Source: Chryseobacterium endalhagicum (GTDB lineage: Bacteria; Bacteroidota; Bacteroidia; Flavobacteriales; Weeksellaceae). From it: a stretch of DNA of 64,000 nucleotides. Location: contig NZ_JAELVM010000001.1 in NCBI RefSeq assembly GCF_016745235.1, forward strand, positions 2,183,856 through 2,247,855. The letters run 5' to 3'. Positions 43,760 to 53,286 of the stretch are shown piece by piece. Within the stretch, counting starts at the first letter, position 1. Every line of letters starts with the position of its first letter. The position numbers were made by a program, and so were the translations under genes. The notes beneath the pieces are model-generated. The model was given only the letters and a program-made list of their open reading frames with translations, was not told the DNA's origin and searched no databases.

Positions 43760-44332
43760 ATGAAAATTAAATTGCTGGCTTTATTAGGCCTTCCGATGCT
43801 TCTTGCATCTTGCGCTCAGGATGATGTTCTTGACAATACCAATGTGAATGCACAAAATGAAATCCATAGCGGTGTAGATAAAAACAGTACATCCCGTGGT
43901 ATCCTGGATCTTACACGTTATAAACTTTTAAAGGAAAGCACCAATCATCCTCAGGTATTGGAAGCTGGACAATCCATCAGTATGGAATATGGAGGCAGTA
44001 CGTACCGGTTCATTATGCAAACGGATAATAATTTGGTTCTATACAGAGAAAGACCAGGATTTAATATGGTCCTATGGCATTCCAATACCTACAGAAGCTC
44101 AGGTACTCCAAGACTTATTGTACAAAATGATGGAAACATGGTTATTTACAGAGATGGGAATCCTCTTTGGAGCTCTAATACTGCTGTTAATTATCATGTG
44201 GCTAATCCACACGTCAAGCTTCAGCTTTATTCAAGAGCGGGTGCAGCTATTCCTACAGGGTACAGGATTAAAGTTATTTTAGGCGGGAACAACGAAGAAA
44301 GAAACGATATTATAGTTGAAGACTTCTTATAA
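43760..44332 (+). CDS. bulb-type (GNA-like) lectin-domain lipoprotein
   Basis: A 190-residue lipoprotein: signal peptide and lipobox LLASC (Cys18) followed by acidic AQDDVLD, hence outer-membrane and probably surface-exposed. A B-lectin (monocot mannose-binding) domain occupies about residues 50-170, with two visible Q/N-x-D-x-N-x-V-x-Y sites: MQTDNNLVLY and VQNDGNMVIY. A third repeat (HVKLQLYSRAG) is degenerate. It probably binds mannose-type glycans or acts as a bacteriocin-like lectin; neither can be decided. Own promoter and terminator. Confidence 0.85.
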   Translation: MKIKLLALLGLPMLLASCAQDDVLDNTNVNAQNEIHSGVDKNSTSRGILDLTRYKLLKESTNHPQVLEAGQSISMEYGGSTYRFIMQTDNNLVLYRERPGFNMVLWHSNTYRSSGTPRLIVQNDGNMVIYRDGNPLWSSNTAVNYHVANPHVKLQLYSRAGAAIPTGYRIKVILGGNNEERNDIIVEDFL

Positions 44333-44353
44333 AAAAACAACTTTTACTCATAG

Positions 44354-44380
44354 CCGTTTCTTAACAGAGACGGTTTTTTT
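44354..44380 (+). terminator. Terminator after the lectin gene
   Basis: CCGTTTC (44354-44360) and GAGACGG (44367-44373), T run. Confidence 0.85.
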
Positions 44381-44416
44381 GTGAGAAAGCTCCGATAAAA
44401 TCACAGATAATAAAAG

Positions 44417-44443
44417 TTTGGATTAATTTTTTTTGTATCTTTG
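44417..44443 (+). promoter_or_regulatory. Promoter of rpmI-rplT
   Basis: TTTG at 44417-44420 and TATCTTTG at 44436-44443, 15 bp apart (slightly short). It gives rpmI-rplT independence from infC. Confidence 0.6.
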
Positions 44444-44518
44444 CCAACTGTAATTCCTGAGTATTACAAAGGAATCAAGGACAAGATATTGATAACAAAA
44501 CAATAAAAAAGCAGAACA

Positions 44519-44716
44519 ATGCCAAAATTAAAAACGAAATCAGGTGCTAAAAAGCGTTTTAAACTTACCGGAACTGGTAAGATTAAAAGAAAAAATGCTT
44601 TCAAAAGCCACATCCTAACTAAGAAAGAAACTAAGCAGAAGAGAAATCTTACGCAGACTTCTTACGTTGCAGCTGTGGATACAAAAAGCGTTCTACGTCA
44701 ATTAGCCATTAAGTAG
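44519..44716 (+). CDS. rpmI: ribosomal protein bL35
   Basis: A 65-residue large-subunit protein: [20 protein letters not shown], then [14 protein letters not shown]. Standard length, very basic. Cotranscribed with rplT 120 bp downstream. Usually immediately downstream of infC, but here a 2.4-kb accessory segment intervenes. Confidence 0.97.
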   Translation: MPKLKTKSGAKKRFKLTGTGKIKRKNAFKSHILTKKETKQKRNLTQTSYVAAVDTKSVLRQLAIK

Positions 44717-44836
44717 TTTTTATAAATCTATATTCGGTTTATAAGAATTCAAACAAATTCAACAATTTAACCCTGAAATGGAGCCACTAAGAGTAATGAA
44801 ACAATTACCGCACATTTCAAAAAAACAATTTAAATT

Positions 44837-45181
44837 ATGCCAAGATCAGTAAATGCAGTAGCTTCAAGAGCTCGCAGAAAGAAAATTATTAAGCAAGCTA
44901 AAGGTTTTTTCGGTAGAAGAAAGAACGTTTGGACAGTTGCTAAAAACGCGGTAGAAAAAGCAATGCAATATGCTTACCGTGGAAGAAAAGAGAAGAAAAG
45001 AAACTTCAGATCACTTTGGATTACTCGTATCAACGCGGGTGCCAGAGAGCATGGAATGTCTTACTCTCAATTTATGGGAGCTCTTAAAAAGAACAACGTT
45101 GAGCTTAACAGAAAAGTTTTAGCAGATTTAGCAATGAATCACCCTGAAGCTTTCAAAGCAGTTGTAGATCAAGTAAAATAA
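44837..45181 (+). CDS. rplT: ribosomal protein bL20
   Basis: A 114-residue protein essential for early 50S assembly: [51 protein letters not shown] and the C-terminal [20 protein letters not shown]. Standard. In other bacteria L20 represses its own operon via an mRNA pseudoknot; none was recognised by eye here. Confidence 0.97.
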   Translation: MPRSVNAVASRARRKKIIKQAKGFFGRRKNVWTVAKNAVEKAMQYAYRGRKEKKRNFRSLWITRINAGAREHGMSYSQFMGALKKNNVELNRKVLADLAMNHPEAFKAVVDQVK

Positions 45182-45205
45182 TGTAGAATTTTTTGTTATC
45201 AATAT

Positions 45206-45234
45206 AATCCCGGGTTTTGCCTGGGATTTTTTTT
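45206..45234 (+). terminator. Terminator after rplT
   Basis: AATCCCGGG (45206-45214) and CCTGGGATT (45220-45228), T run. Confidence 0.88.
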
Positions 45235-45376
45235 GCCCTGTACAGCAATTGTTATTAATTTTCATTAAAAACATAATATAATAGATTAAATTTCACCATT
45301 TTAAATCGATCATAAAAAATAAAGCTTCATTAAAGAATTTTCCTTTTTGCATAAAATAAAATTGATTTTTATTATC

Positions 45377-45384
45377 TACATTTG
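45377..45384 (+). promoter_or_regulatory. -7 box of M28 peptidase 1
   Basis: TACATTTG, 35 bp before the GTG start; no -33 seen at normal spacing. Confidence 0.4.
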
Positions 45385-45418
45385 TTGAATTATAAAATAT
45401 CTAAAAATTTAGTTAAAA

Positions 45419-46588
45419 GTGAAAAAAATAACGACTATTCTACTTCTTTCATTATCATCTTACAGTCTTCAGGCCCAGAATTTTATACAGGCTTATCAAT
45501 CCAGAGCCAATAATGTTTCTCAGGCCAACATCACTGCCAATCTTCAGGAATTCAGCAACCTGGGTATAAAAACTACAGGCTCCCAGGCCAATACCAATGC
45601 ACTGAACTGGCTGAAAGCAAAATACCAATCCTATGGCTATACAGCCAGCCAGATTACGGAGGATAGTTTCAATTACGGAAATACCACTTCAAAAAATTTA
45701 ATCATAACCAAAACAGGGACCGTTTATCCCAATACTTATGTAATTATCTGCGGACATTATGATACCGTGAACGGCCCAGGCGTAAGTGATAATGGAAGCG
45801 GGACTTCTATTCTTCTGGAAGCGGCAAGAATTTTAAAAGATACTCCTACAGAGTATTCTGTGAAATTTATACATTTTTCCGGCGAAGAACAGGGGCTTCT
45901 GGGAAGTAACCATTATGTAAACAATGTTGTTTTTCTGAATAATGTACGCCAGCTTAACCTTAAAGTAGTATTTAATATTGATCAGGTAGGCGGACAGTTA
46001 GGAAACGTAAACAATAATATCAAGTGCGAAAGTGATCAGAGCGGACAAAGCGGAAATAACGCGGCTTCACTGGCAATGACCCAGCAGTTAGCTACCTGCA
46101 CAACACTTTACTCTCCGCTTCAGACAACGATGTCCAATGCATTCAATTCGGATTATATGCCGTTTGAAGGTAAAGGAGATATTATTACAGGTTTTTATGA
46201 AACAGAAAGAAGCCATAACGAGCATACTGCCAATGACACTTTTGCAAATGTAGATCCTGTGTATGTTTTCAATGTAGGAAAAGCAGCGGTGGGAGCTCTT
46301 CAGCACTTTGCGGTGGCTACAGGAACTCTGGCAACGGATGATGTTCAGGCGGAAGGTTTGGAAACCGTTAAAATTTATCCTAATCCTGCACAGAATATCA
46401 TTCATATTGAACTCCCAAAAGATCACAAAGATTTTAAGGTAGAAATTACCGATATGAACGGCAGGCTGCTTCTGAATGCTGAAAACGAAAATAAAATGAA
46501 TACTTCAGGCCTTGCCAACGGAGTGTATATGGTCACCGTAAAATCTGATAAAAGCAATGTAACGAGAAAAATAATCATTGAGAAATAG
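45419..46588 (+). CDS. secreted M28 aminopeptidase with T9SS domain, copy 1
   Basis: A 389-residue exported zinc aminopeptidase. It starts with GTG 45419 followed by a signal peptide (KKITTILLLSLSSYSLQAQ). Catalytic domain about 30-300: CGHYDTVNGPGVSDNGSGTS (His and bridging Asp ligands), HFSGEEQGLLGS (Glu base and Glu ligand), NIDQVGG (Asp ligand) and the final His in ERSHNEHTANDTF. The C-terminal T9SS type A sorting domain begins at VKIYPNPAQNIIHIE. First of three tandem paralogs; about 65-70% similar by eye. It releases N-terminal residues from peptides outside the cell. Confidence 0.92.
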   Translation: MKKITTILLLSLSSYSLQAQNFIQAYQSRANNVSQANITANLQEFSNLGIKTTGSQANTNALNWLKAKYQSYGYTASQITEDSFNYGNTTSKNLIITKTGTVYPNTYVIICGHYDTVNGPGVSDNGSGTSILLEAARILKDTPTEYSVKFIHFSGEEQGLLGSNHYVNNVVFLNNVRQLNLKVVFNIDQVGGQLGNVNNNIKCESDQSGQSGNNAASLAMTQQLATCTTLYSPLQTTMSNAFNSDYMPFEGKGDIITGFYETERSHNEHTANDTFANVDPVYVFNVGKAAVGALQHFAVATGTLATDDVQAEGLETVKIYPNPAQNIIHIELPKDHKDFKVEITDMNGRLLLNAENENKMNTSGLANGVYMVTVKSDKSNVTRKIIIEK

Positions 46589-46612
46589 TTGAGAAAGGTT
46601 AAGGTTTAGGAT

Positions 46613-46642
46613 AAGGTTAAGGTTAAGGTTAAGGTTAAGGTT
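46613..46642 (+). repeat. AAGGTT tandem hexamer repeat
   Basis: Five perfect AAGGTT units, preceded by imperfect ones (GGTTAAGGTTTAGGATAAGG). Followed by the CTCAAACACTCCAACTCTAA block that is shared with 12630-12650. Non-coding. Confidence 0.85.
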
Positions 46643-46775
46643 GAGAAAAAACAGACCGCAAGCAGTTTAGCACACAACTCCCCTAGCTCTAGCCCTAACT
46701 CTCAAACACTCCAACTCTAAAACTCAAGCACCCTCCAGCTCACCACACACACATCACCAAACCCAATATATTAAT

Positions 46776-47957
46776 ATGAAAAAACTGACTACCTTTTTAG
46801 GCACTGTATTAGCTGTCGGCAGCCTCAGTGCCCAGACCTTCATTCAGGAGTATAAGAACAGGGCTGATCTGGTCTCCCAGACCAATATTACTGCCAATCT
46901 CCAGGAGTTTTCCAATTTTGGAATCAAAACTACGGGATCTGTCAATAATACCAATGCCCTGAACTGGCTTAAAAACAAGTATACCTCTTTCGGATATTCT
47001 GCAAGTCAGGTTGTGGAGAATCCGTTTACCTTCGGGAGTACAAGCTCAAAGAATCTGGTCATTACGAAAACGGGAACCCTTTATCCCGATAAATATGTGA
47101 TCATCTGCGGCCATTACGACACCATTACCGGTCCCGGAACCAATGACAACGGAAGCGGAACTTCTGTAATTCTGGAGGTAGCCAGAATCTTAAAGGATGT
47201 TCCTACGGAATATTCCATCAAGTTTATTCATTTCTCAGGAGAGGAACAGGGCTTGTATGGAAGTTCCCATTACGCCAACAATGTAGCCTTCCAAAGCGGG
47301 GTAAAAAAACTGGATATCAAAGTAGTTTTCAATCTCGATCAGGTAGGCGGTAAGCTTGGCAACACGAATACCAAAATTATCTGTGAAAGAGACACTTCCG
47401 GACAGTCAGGGAACAATGCGGCCTCCAATACCATTACGCAGCAGCTGGCAACCTGTACTACCCTGTATTCTCCTCTTAAAACGAGTATTTCAAATGCCTA
47501 CTCCTCCGATTATATGCCTTTTGAACAAAAAGGATATACCATCACTGGTTTTTATGAATACACCAGAAGTTATACGGAACATACGGTCAATGACACATTT
47601 GCCAATGTAGATCCTGTCTACGTATTTAAAGTAGGTAAAGCGGCTGTAGGTGCTATGCAGCATTTTGCAACGGCATCTTCAACAGCTGTACCTGTTGTGG
47701 CTAAAGAAAATCCATCCCATACATTAGAATCTGTAAAAATGTACCCGAATCCGGTTAAAGATGTTCTCAATGTAGAACTTCCTGATTCATCGGTAAAAGA
47801 TTTCACCGTTGAAATTACCGACCTGAAAGGATATTCGGTATTGAAAGCAGAAAACCAGCGCCAGATCAGTGTTTCACATCTGAATAACGACATTTATTTA
47901 TGTACGGTAAAAGCAGAAGGCGCAAGCACTACCCGCAAGATTATTATTGAAAAATAA
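46776..47957 (+). CDS. secreted M28 aminopeptidase with T9SS domain, copy 2
   Basis: A 393-residue paralog: signal peptide MKKLTTFLGTVLAVGSLSAQ; CGHYDTITGPGTNDNGSGTS, HFSGEEQGLYGS, NLDQVGG and a final His in YTEHTVNDTF give the same two-zinc site; T9SS domain starts at VKMYPNPVKDVLNVE. Its leader ACCAAACCCAATATATTAAT is repeated before copy 3, so gene and 5' leader were duplicated together. Confidence 0.92.
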   Translation: MKKLTTFLGTVLAVGSLSAQTFIQEYKNRADLVSQTNITANLQEFSNFGIKTTGSVNNTNALNWLKNKYTSFGYSASQVVENPFTFGSTSSKNLVITKTGTLYPDKYVIICGHYDTITGPGTNDNGSGTSVILEVARILKDVPTEYSIKFIHFSGEEQGLYGSSHYANNVAFQSGVKKLDIKVVFNLDQVGGKLGNTNTKIICERDTSGQSGNNAASNTITQQLATCTTLYSPLKTSISNAYSSDYMPFEQKGYTITGFYEYTRSYTEHTVNDTFANVDPVYVFKVGKAAVGAMQHFATASSTAVPVVAKENPSHTLESVKMYPNPVKDVLNVELPDSSVKDFTVEITDLKGYSVLKAENQRQISVSHLNNDIYLCTVKAEGASTTRKIIIEK

Positions 47958-47985
47958 GCACACACCAAACCCAATATAATTTAAT

Positions 47986-49170
47986 ATGAAAAAGCTTATT
48001 ACATTTTTATGCTCCGCAGCCACCCTCGGAAGTATAAACGCTCAGACCCTGATACAGGCGTACAAGAACAGGGCTGACCTCGTTTCCCAAACGAATATCA
48101 CGACCAATCTGCAGGATTTTTCCAATCTGGGGATAAAAACCACCGGATCTACGAATAATGCCAATGCCCTGACCTGGATAAAAAACAAATACATTTCCTA
48201 CGGATATTCCGCCAGCCAGATCGTGGAAGACCCTTTCACTTTTGGAAGCACAAGTTCAAAGAACCTCGTCATTACCAAAACAGGAACCGTTTATCCAAAC
48301 AAATACGTGATTATCTGCGGGCATTTTGACAGTATTTATGGTCCCGGAGTTAATGATAACGGAAGCGGAACTTCCATCATTCTGGAAGCAGCAAGAATTC
48401 TGAGAAACGTTCCTACGGAATATTCCATAAAATTCATTCATTTCTCCGGAGAAGAACAGGGATTAAGGGGAAGCAGCCATTACGTAAACAATGTAGCCTA
48501 TCAGAACGGCACACGCGTACTGGATATCAAACTGGTATTCAACCTTGACCAGGTAGGCGGTGTGATGGGAAATAACAACAATACGGTATATTGCGACGAG
48601 GATCAGGCCGGACCAACCAGCAATAATGCAGCCTCTGCCGCAGTAACCCAGCAGCTCAGAAACTGTACGGCCCTTTATTCGCCGCTTCAGACGGCTGTAG
48701 ACCCTGCGGAAGACACAGATTATATTCCTTTTGAAAGAAAAGGTGAAGTGATCACCGGATTTTTTGAAAGAATAAGAAGTACCTATCCGCATACATCCAA
48801 TGATACTTTCGCCAATACAGACCCTGTCTATATCTACAAAATCGGAAAAGCAACCGTAGGAGCACTTCAGCACTTTGCCGTTGCCACTACTTCAAGCTCG
48901 ATTGTATTGGGAACAAAGGAAACTGTATCCAGCCCTGCTATTGAAGCGGTATCTATTTTCCCTAACCCGACCAAAGACACCGTAAATATTGATCTTCCTG
49001 CTGGTGTAAAAGATTTCAGTTTTGAAATTACAGACCTTTCAGGAAAACTTCTGATCAAAAAGGATAATGAAACTGCTGTAAATGTTTCCGGACTGGCTGA
49101 AGGAGCTTATATCGGGATTATAAAAGCTGACGGACAGAAGGCTGTGCGAAAAATTCTGATCGAAAGATAA
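47986..49170 (+). CDS. secreted M28 aminopeptidase with T9SS domain, copy 3
   Basis: A 394-residue paralog: signal peptide MKKLITFLCSAATLGSINAQ. The first zinc segment reads CGHFDSIYGPGVNDNGSGTS (F/S instead of Y/T), HFSGEEQGLRGS, NLDQVGG and final His in TYPHTSNDTF; T9SS domain from VSIFPNPTKDTVNID. It follows copy 2 by 28 bp with no terminator between, so copies 2 and 3 are cotranscribed. Active-site changes beside the ligands may alter specificity. Confidence 0.92.
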   Translation: MKKLITFLCSAATLGSINAQTLIQAYKNRADLVSQTNITTNLQDFSNLGIKTTGSTNNANALTWIKNKYISYGYSASQIVEDPFTFGSTSSKNLVITKTGTVYPNKYVIICGHFDSIYGPGVNDNGSGTSIILEAARILRNVPTEYSIKFIHFSGEEQGLRGSSHYVNNVAYQNGTRVLDIKLVFNLDQVGGVMGNNNNTVYCDEDQAGPTSNNAASAAVTQQLRNCTALYSPLQTAVDPAEDTDYIPFERKGEVITGFFERIRSTYPHTSNDTFANTDPVYIYKIGKATVGALQHFAVATTSSSIVLGTKETVSSPAIEAVSIFPNPTKDTVNIDLPAGVKDFSFEITDLSGKLLIKKDNETAVNVSGLAEGAYIGIIKADGQKAVRKILIER

Positions 49171-49187
49171 TTTAAATATGAAATGAG

Positions 49188-49215
49188 AGCAGGAAGGATT
49201 TCTTCCTGCTTTTTT
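49188..49215 (+). terminator. Terminator after M28 copy 3
   Basis: AGCAGGAAG (49188-49196) and CTTCCTGCT (49202-49210), then TTTTT. Confidence 0.9.
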
Positions 49216-49556
49216 AATTTAGCGTGATTCCGGGAATTAGTATCAAGGCAACTAACTACTTAACCGTGTCAAGGTTTTGAACCTTGACACGGTTAACTTT
49301 CAGCCAATTACACTCCTCATTTTACCCCAAACACCCTAGATTTTGACGCAAAGTTCTACAATAGCCATGCATATTTTTAAAGGTTGCAAAGTTGGAATCG
49401 ATCAGAGATCGATTCGACTAAGCGTTCGTTTTATCTTTCCTGCAAAATACTTTCGATTAAAAAAATTAATAAAACCGCGGTGCATTTCTGCCTTTGGACT
49501 TCAGTAACTTCCCTCTTCTGGCTTCAAACCCCCTGTCCTATTTACTACAAGATCAG
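49216..49556. other. Intergenic region downstream of the M28 genes and the his operon
   Basis: About 340 bp between convergent transcripts. It holds palindrome copy 2, a CAAAG-type repeat (GACGCAAAGTTC, GGTTGCAAAGTTGG, about 49338-49395) like that near 42258, and a perfect hairpin AATCGATC-AGA-GATCGATT (49396-49414). No clear terminator of the his operon is seen. Confidence 0.55.
49262..49294. repeat. CCGTGTCAAGG palindromic repeat, copy 2
   Basis: AACCGTGTCAAGGTT, TTG, AACCTTGACACGGTT, identical to copy 1. The palindrome extends to TTAACC...GGTTAA (49260-49296). Confidence 0.92.
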
Positions 49557-50144
49557 CTATTTACTCCTGTTCTGAAGCATTTTTTCAATATCTTCAAGTG
49601 AAAAATCTTTTGCCTTAAGCAGGATCAGGAAATGATACAGCAGATCTGCCGCTTCGTTTTTGAAAAGGTCATCATTGCTGTCCTTGGCTTCAATTACCAA
49701 TTCTACGGCTTCCTCTCCTACTTTCTGAGCCATTTTATTGATTCCCCGCTGATACAGTGAATAGGTGTAAGAACCTTCTGTTTTATTATCGATTCTTTCA
49801 GCAATTTTAGATTCCAGCTCGTAGAGAAAACCTTTTGATTCCTTTTCTCCAAAACAGCTGAAACTTCCGGTATGGCAGACTGTATTGGTAGGAACAGCCT
49901 GAATCAGTATGGTATCCTGATCACAGTCAATGCTTATCTTTTGTACCGTCAGGAAATTTCCGGATTCTTCACCTTTTGTCCAGAGTCTGTTTTTGGAACG
50001 GCTGAAAAAAGTGACAATACCTTCTTTTTCTGTTTTTTCAAAAGCTTCTTCATTCATGTAGCCCAGCATCAATACCTGCTGGGTTCTGCTGTCTTGGATG
50101 ATTACCGGAACAAGACCGTTATCTTTATTAAAATCTATTTTCAT
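49557..50144 (-). CDS. hisIE: bifunctional phosphoribosyl-AMP cyclohydrolase / phosphoribosyl-ATP pyrophosphatase
   Basis: A 195-residue fused HisI-HisE enzyme (steps 2 and 3 of histidine synthesis). HisI part, about 1-105: [39 protein letters not shown] and zinc-site [11 protein letters not shown]. HisE part, about 108-195: [20 protein letters not shown] and [12 protein letters not shown] with the E-E-x-x-E and D residues. Last gene of the his operon; its start overlaps hisF as ATGA. Confidence 0.95.
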   Translation of the reverse strand: MKIDFNKDNGLVPVIIQDSRTQQVLMLGYMNEEAFEKTEKEGIVTFFSRSKNRLWTKGEESGNFLTVQKISIDCDQDTILIQAVPTNTVCHTGSFSCFGEKESKGFLYELESKIAERIDNKTEGSYTYSLYQRGINKMAQKVGEEAVELVIEAKDSNDDLFKNEAADLLYHFLILLKAKDFSLEDIEKMLQNRSK

Positions 50145-50893
50145 CGTACGGGAATTTTTTGAGTTTTTAACTGTTGTTTTAATTCTTGAACGGGTACTTC
50201 ATTAAAGTGGAAAATACTGGCTGCCAATGCGCCTGTAGCTCTTGTTTCATTAAACACTTGAACAAAGTCATCTGCACTTCCTGCTCCTCCGGAAGCAATC
50301 ACCGGAATAGATACTGCTTCTGAAACCAGCTTTGTAATGCGGATATCGAATCCGTTTTTGGTTCCGTCGCCATCCATTGAGGTCAGCAGAATCTCTCCTG
50401 CTCCCAGGGCAGCGGCTTCTTTGGCCCATTCCACAGTATTTAAAGCAGTGGCCTGTTTTCCGCCTCTTACGTGAACCAGATCTGCTCCGTTTGTCAGCCG
50501 GGTATCAATAGCCACCACAATACACTGGCTTCCAAATTCATTGGCGAGCTCATAGATCAGCTGGGGATTTTTCACCGCAGAAGAATTAATACTGATCTTA
50601 TCTGCCCCGGCTTCCAGAAGTTTCCGTACATCCTCCACAGAGGAAATTCCTCCTCCTACCGTAAACGGAATGCTCAGCTGACGGGCTATTTCTTTTACGA
50701 GATCTGCAAAGGTCTTTCTGTCTTCCAGGGTTGCCGTAATATCAAGAAAAACCAACTCATCAGCGCCTTCCTGCTCATATTTCACGGCAAGTTCTACAGG
50801 ATCTCCGGCATTTCTGAGCCCTTCAAAATTAATTCCTTTTACCGTAGTCCCGTCTTTAATATCAAGACACGGAATAATTCTTTTTTTAAGCAT
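50141..50893 (-). CDS. hisF: imidazole glycerol phosphate synthase, cyclase subunit
   Basis: A 250-residue TIM barrel that, with HisH, forms imidazole glycerol phosphate and AICAR. The start is ATG 50893 ([15 protein letters not shown]); an in-frame TTG two codons earlier is less likely. Catalytic Asp in PCLDIKDG and Asp in VAIDTRL; phosphate loops GGGISS and ASGGAGS. Overlaps hisA by 8 bp. Confidence 0.95.
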   Translation of the reverse strand: MLKKRIIPCLDIKDGTTVKGINFEGLRNAGDPVELAVKYEQEGADELVFLDITATLEDRKTFADLVKEIARQLSIPFTVGGGISSVEDVRKLLEAGADKISINSSAVKNPQLIYELANEFGSQCIVVAIDTRLTNGADLVHVRGGKQATALNTVEWAKEAAALGAGEILLTSMDGDGTKNGFDIRITKLVSEAVSIPVIASGGAGSADDFVQVFNETRATGALAASIFHFNEVPVQELKQQLKTQKIPVR

Positions 50894-51611
50894 TTTCAAT
50901 AAATTCCTGAAGTTGTTGTAATGTTATTTTTCCCTCGTAAATTGCCTTTCCAATAATGGTTCCGGCGCATCCTATCTCTTTCATTCTGTGGACATCTTCT
51001 ATGCACGATATGCCTCCGCTTGCCGTAAGCTTTATCGCTGTTTGTTCTAAAATTTCCTGATACAGATCCGTTGAAGGCCCTTCCAGCATTCCGTCCTTTG
51101 AGATATCGGTGCAGATGGTCCGGCTGATTCCTTTCTTCTGATAATCAAGGAGAAATTCAATAATATCCAGACCACTTTCTTCCAGCCATCCGGATGTTTT
51201 TATTTTTCTGTTTTCACAATCGGCTCCTAAAATAATGCGGTCACTGCCATATTTTTTAATCATTTCAAGACAAAATTCCGGATTCTGTACAGCAATACTT
51301 CCCAAAGTGATCTGTTTTGCCCCGGCATTAAAAGCAATTGCAATATCTTCGCCTGTCTTTAATCCGCCTCCGAAATCAATCTGAAGTGAAGTTTCCCGCG
51401 CTATATCTTCTAGGACCTTCTGATTGACAATGTGCCTGGATTTAGCTCCATCCAGATCTACCAGGTGAAGAAACCGGATTCCGAAGCTTTCAAACTCTTT
51501 AGCAGTCTCCACAGGGTCTTCGCTGTATATTTTTTTGGTAGAATAATCTCCTTTTGAAAGACGGACACATTTTCCGTCAATAATATCAATAGCTGGAATA
51601 ATTTTCATCAT
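50886..51611 (-). CDS. hisA: ProFAR isomerase
   Basis: A 241-residue TIM-barrel isomerase of the Amadori rearrangement step. Catalytic Asp in [15 protein letters not shown] and Asp in [14 protein letters not shown]; phosphate loops DFGGGLKT and ASGGISC. Two adjacent ATG codons are possible starts (51611, 51608). Starts immediately after the hisH stop. Confidence 0.95.
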   Translation of the reverse strand: MMKIIPAIDIIDGKCVRLSKGDYSTKKIYSEDPVETAKEFESFGIRFLHLVDLDGAKSRHIVNQKVLEDIARETSLQIDFGGGLKTGEDIAIAFNAGAKQITLGSIAVQNPEFCLEMIKKYGSDRIILGADCENRKIKTSGWLEESGLDIIEFLLDYQKKGISRTICTDISKDGMLEGPSTDLYQEILEQTAIKLTASGGISCIEDVHRMKEIGCAGTIIGKAIYEGKITLQQLQEFIENA

Positions 51612-52190
51612 TTAAAGATTTATAAAGTTGTTTAAAATCCTGCTTCCTGTAGCTCCCGACTTCTCCGGGTGAAACTGTACGGCAAAAAAATTATCTTTCT
51701 GCAAAGAAGCACTGAATGGCAGGATATAATCGCAAGCAGCCACCGTAGCATCAGCCAAACCGCAGTAATAGCTGTGAACGAAATACACATCACTCTTATC
51801 TTCAATCCCGGAAAAAAGAGGTGATTTCAGCTCCGAAATCGTATTCCAGCCCATATGCGGGACGAGATCTTTGGGAGGAAACCATTTAACATCGACATCA
51901 AAAATTCCCATTCCTCTTGTATTGCCTTCCTCATTGTCGCCGCACATCAGCTGCATCCCGAGACAGATTCCCAAAACAGGCTGCTTCAGGCTAGGAATCA
52001 ATACATCCAGCCCTTTTTCCTTCAGGAGTTTCATGGTTGAGGAAGCTTCCCCGACTCCCGGAAAAATAACTTTATCCGCTTTCAGGATCAACTCGGGATC
52101 ATCCGTAATCACAGAATCAATATTCAGACGGGTTAAAGCATTCTGAACCGAACTTACATTGCCTCCGTTGTATTTTATGAGTGCGATCAT
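51612..52190 (-). CDS. hisH: imidazole glycerol phosphate synthase, glutaminase subunit
   Basis: A 192-residue class I glutamine amidotransferase supplying ammonia to HisF. Nucleophile Cys in LGICLGMQLMCG; His-Glu of the triad in AVQFHPEKSG. Normal length. Located between hisB and hisA, 1-2 bp from both. Confidence 0.96.
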   Translation of the reverse strand: MIALIKYNGGNVSSVQNALTRLNIDSVITDDPELILKADKVIFPGVGEASSTMKLLKEKGLDVLIPSLKQPVLGICLGMQLMCGDNEEGNTRGMGIFDVDVKWFPPKDLVPHMGWNTISELKSPLFSGIEDKSDVYFVHSYYCGLADATVAACDYILPFSASLQKDNFFAVQFHPEKSGATGSRILNNFINL

Positions 52191-52191
52191 T

Positions 52192-53286
52192 TTATAAACT
52201 TCCTTTGGTTGATGGTAAATTAAAATTGCTGTCCGACTGATTGACTGCCATTTTCACGGCTTTTGCAAATGCTTTGAAAACCGCTTCTATCTTGTGGTGC
52301 TCGTTGTTTCCTTCCGCTTTGATATTCAGATTGGATTTTGAAGAATCTGTAAATGATTTAAAGAAGTGAAAAAACATTTCTGTAGGAACATCGCCGATTT
52401 TTTCCCTTTTAAAATCAACATCCCAAACGATCCACGGCCTTCCTCCAAAATCAATGGCAGTCTGTGCCAGACAGTCATCCATCGGAAGAAGAAAACCATA
52501 TCTTTCAATTCCTTTTTTGTTTCCCAGTGCTTTCAGGAAAGCTTCCCCTAAAGCAATTCCTGTATCTTCAATGGTGTGGTGTTCATCTACATTGAGATCT
52601 CCGTTCACTTTTATTTTAAGGTCTAAATTTCCGTGTTTTGAAATCTGTTCCAGCATATGATCGAAAAAATGAAGACCTGTAGAAATTTCAGAAGCTCCGT
52701 TTCCGTTAAGATCTATTTCAATATCAATTTCGGTTTCATTGGTTTTTCTGTAGACTTTAGCCTTTCTCGATTCCTGTTTTAAAAACGAATAAATCTCATT
52801 CCAGCTGCCCGTAGCAAGCGTCGCTTCTTCATTAGAGTTTTGATTGAGATAGATAGATTTAGTTCTCATGTTTTTAGCCAGTTGAATGTCGCTAATTCGA
52901 TCACCGATTACATATGAATTTTCAAGATCATAATTTCCGTATCTATATTTTGAAAGCATCCCGATTCCCGGTTTTCTGGTGGGAAGATTCTCATGTTCAA
53001 AACTTTTATCAATCAGAATATCATTGAAAACAATACCCTCATTTTCGAAAGCCTTTAGCATTTTTTCATGAGGTTTTATAAAATCTTCAAAAGGAAAACT
53101 CTCAGTTCCCAATCCGTCCTGATTGGTCACCATTACCAATTCGTAATCCATTTCTTTTACAATTTTGGAAAGGTTCTGAAATACGCCCGGATAAAATTCA
53201 AGCTTTTCCAAGGAGTCTACCTGAAAATCTTCCGGCGGTTCTACGATAAGTGTTCCGTCGCGGTCTATAAACAGTACTTTTTTCAT
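52192..53286 (-). CDS. hisB: bifunctional histidinol-phosphatase / imidazoleglycerol-phosphate dehydratase
   Basis: A 364-residue fusion as in E. coli. The HAD phosphatase, about 1-160, opens with [16 protein letters not shown] (Asp nucleophile) and has [10 protein letters not shown]. The dehydratase, about 165-364, has [33 protein letters not shown] and [16 protein letters not shown], the duplicated metal-binding motifs. Carries steps 6 and 8 of the pathway. Start overlaps the hisC stop as ATGA. Confidence 0.95.
   Translation of the reverse strand: MKKVLFIDRDGTLIVEPPEDFQVDSLEKLEFYPGVFQNLSKIVKEMDYELVMVTNQDGLGTESFPFEDFIKPHEKMLKAFENEGIVFNDILIDKSFEHENLPTRKPGIGMLSKYRYGNYDLENSYVIGDRISDIQLAKNMRTKSIYLNQNSNEEATLATGSWNEIYSFLKQESRKAKVYRKTNETEIDIEIDLNGNGASEISTGLHFFDHMLEQISKHGNLDLKIKVNGDLNVDEHHTIEDTGIALGEAFLKALGNKKGIERYGFLLPMDDCLAQTAIDFGGRPWIVWDVDFKREKIGDVPTEMFFHFFKSFTDSSKSNLNIKAEGNNEHHKIEAVFKAFAKAVKMAVNQSDSNFNLPSTKGSL

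Noticed and set aside
46613..46642. CRISPR-like tandem repeats
   Set aside because: The units are 6 bp with no spacers; simple hexamer repeat, not a CRISPR array. No cas genes occur in the window.
49396..49414. Hairpin AATCGATC-AGA-GATCGATT as his operon terminator
   Set aside because: It is 140 bp past hisIE and lacks a T run on the minus strand; left unassigned.
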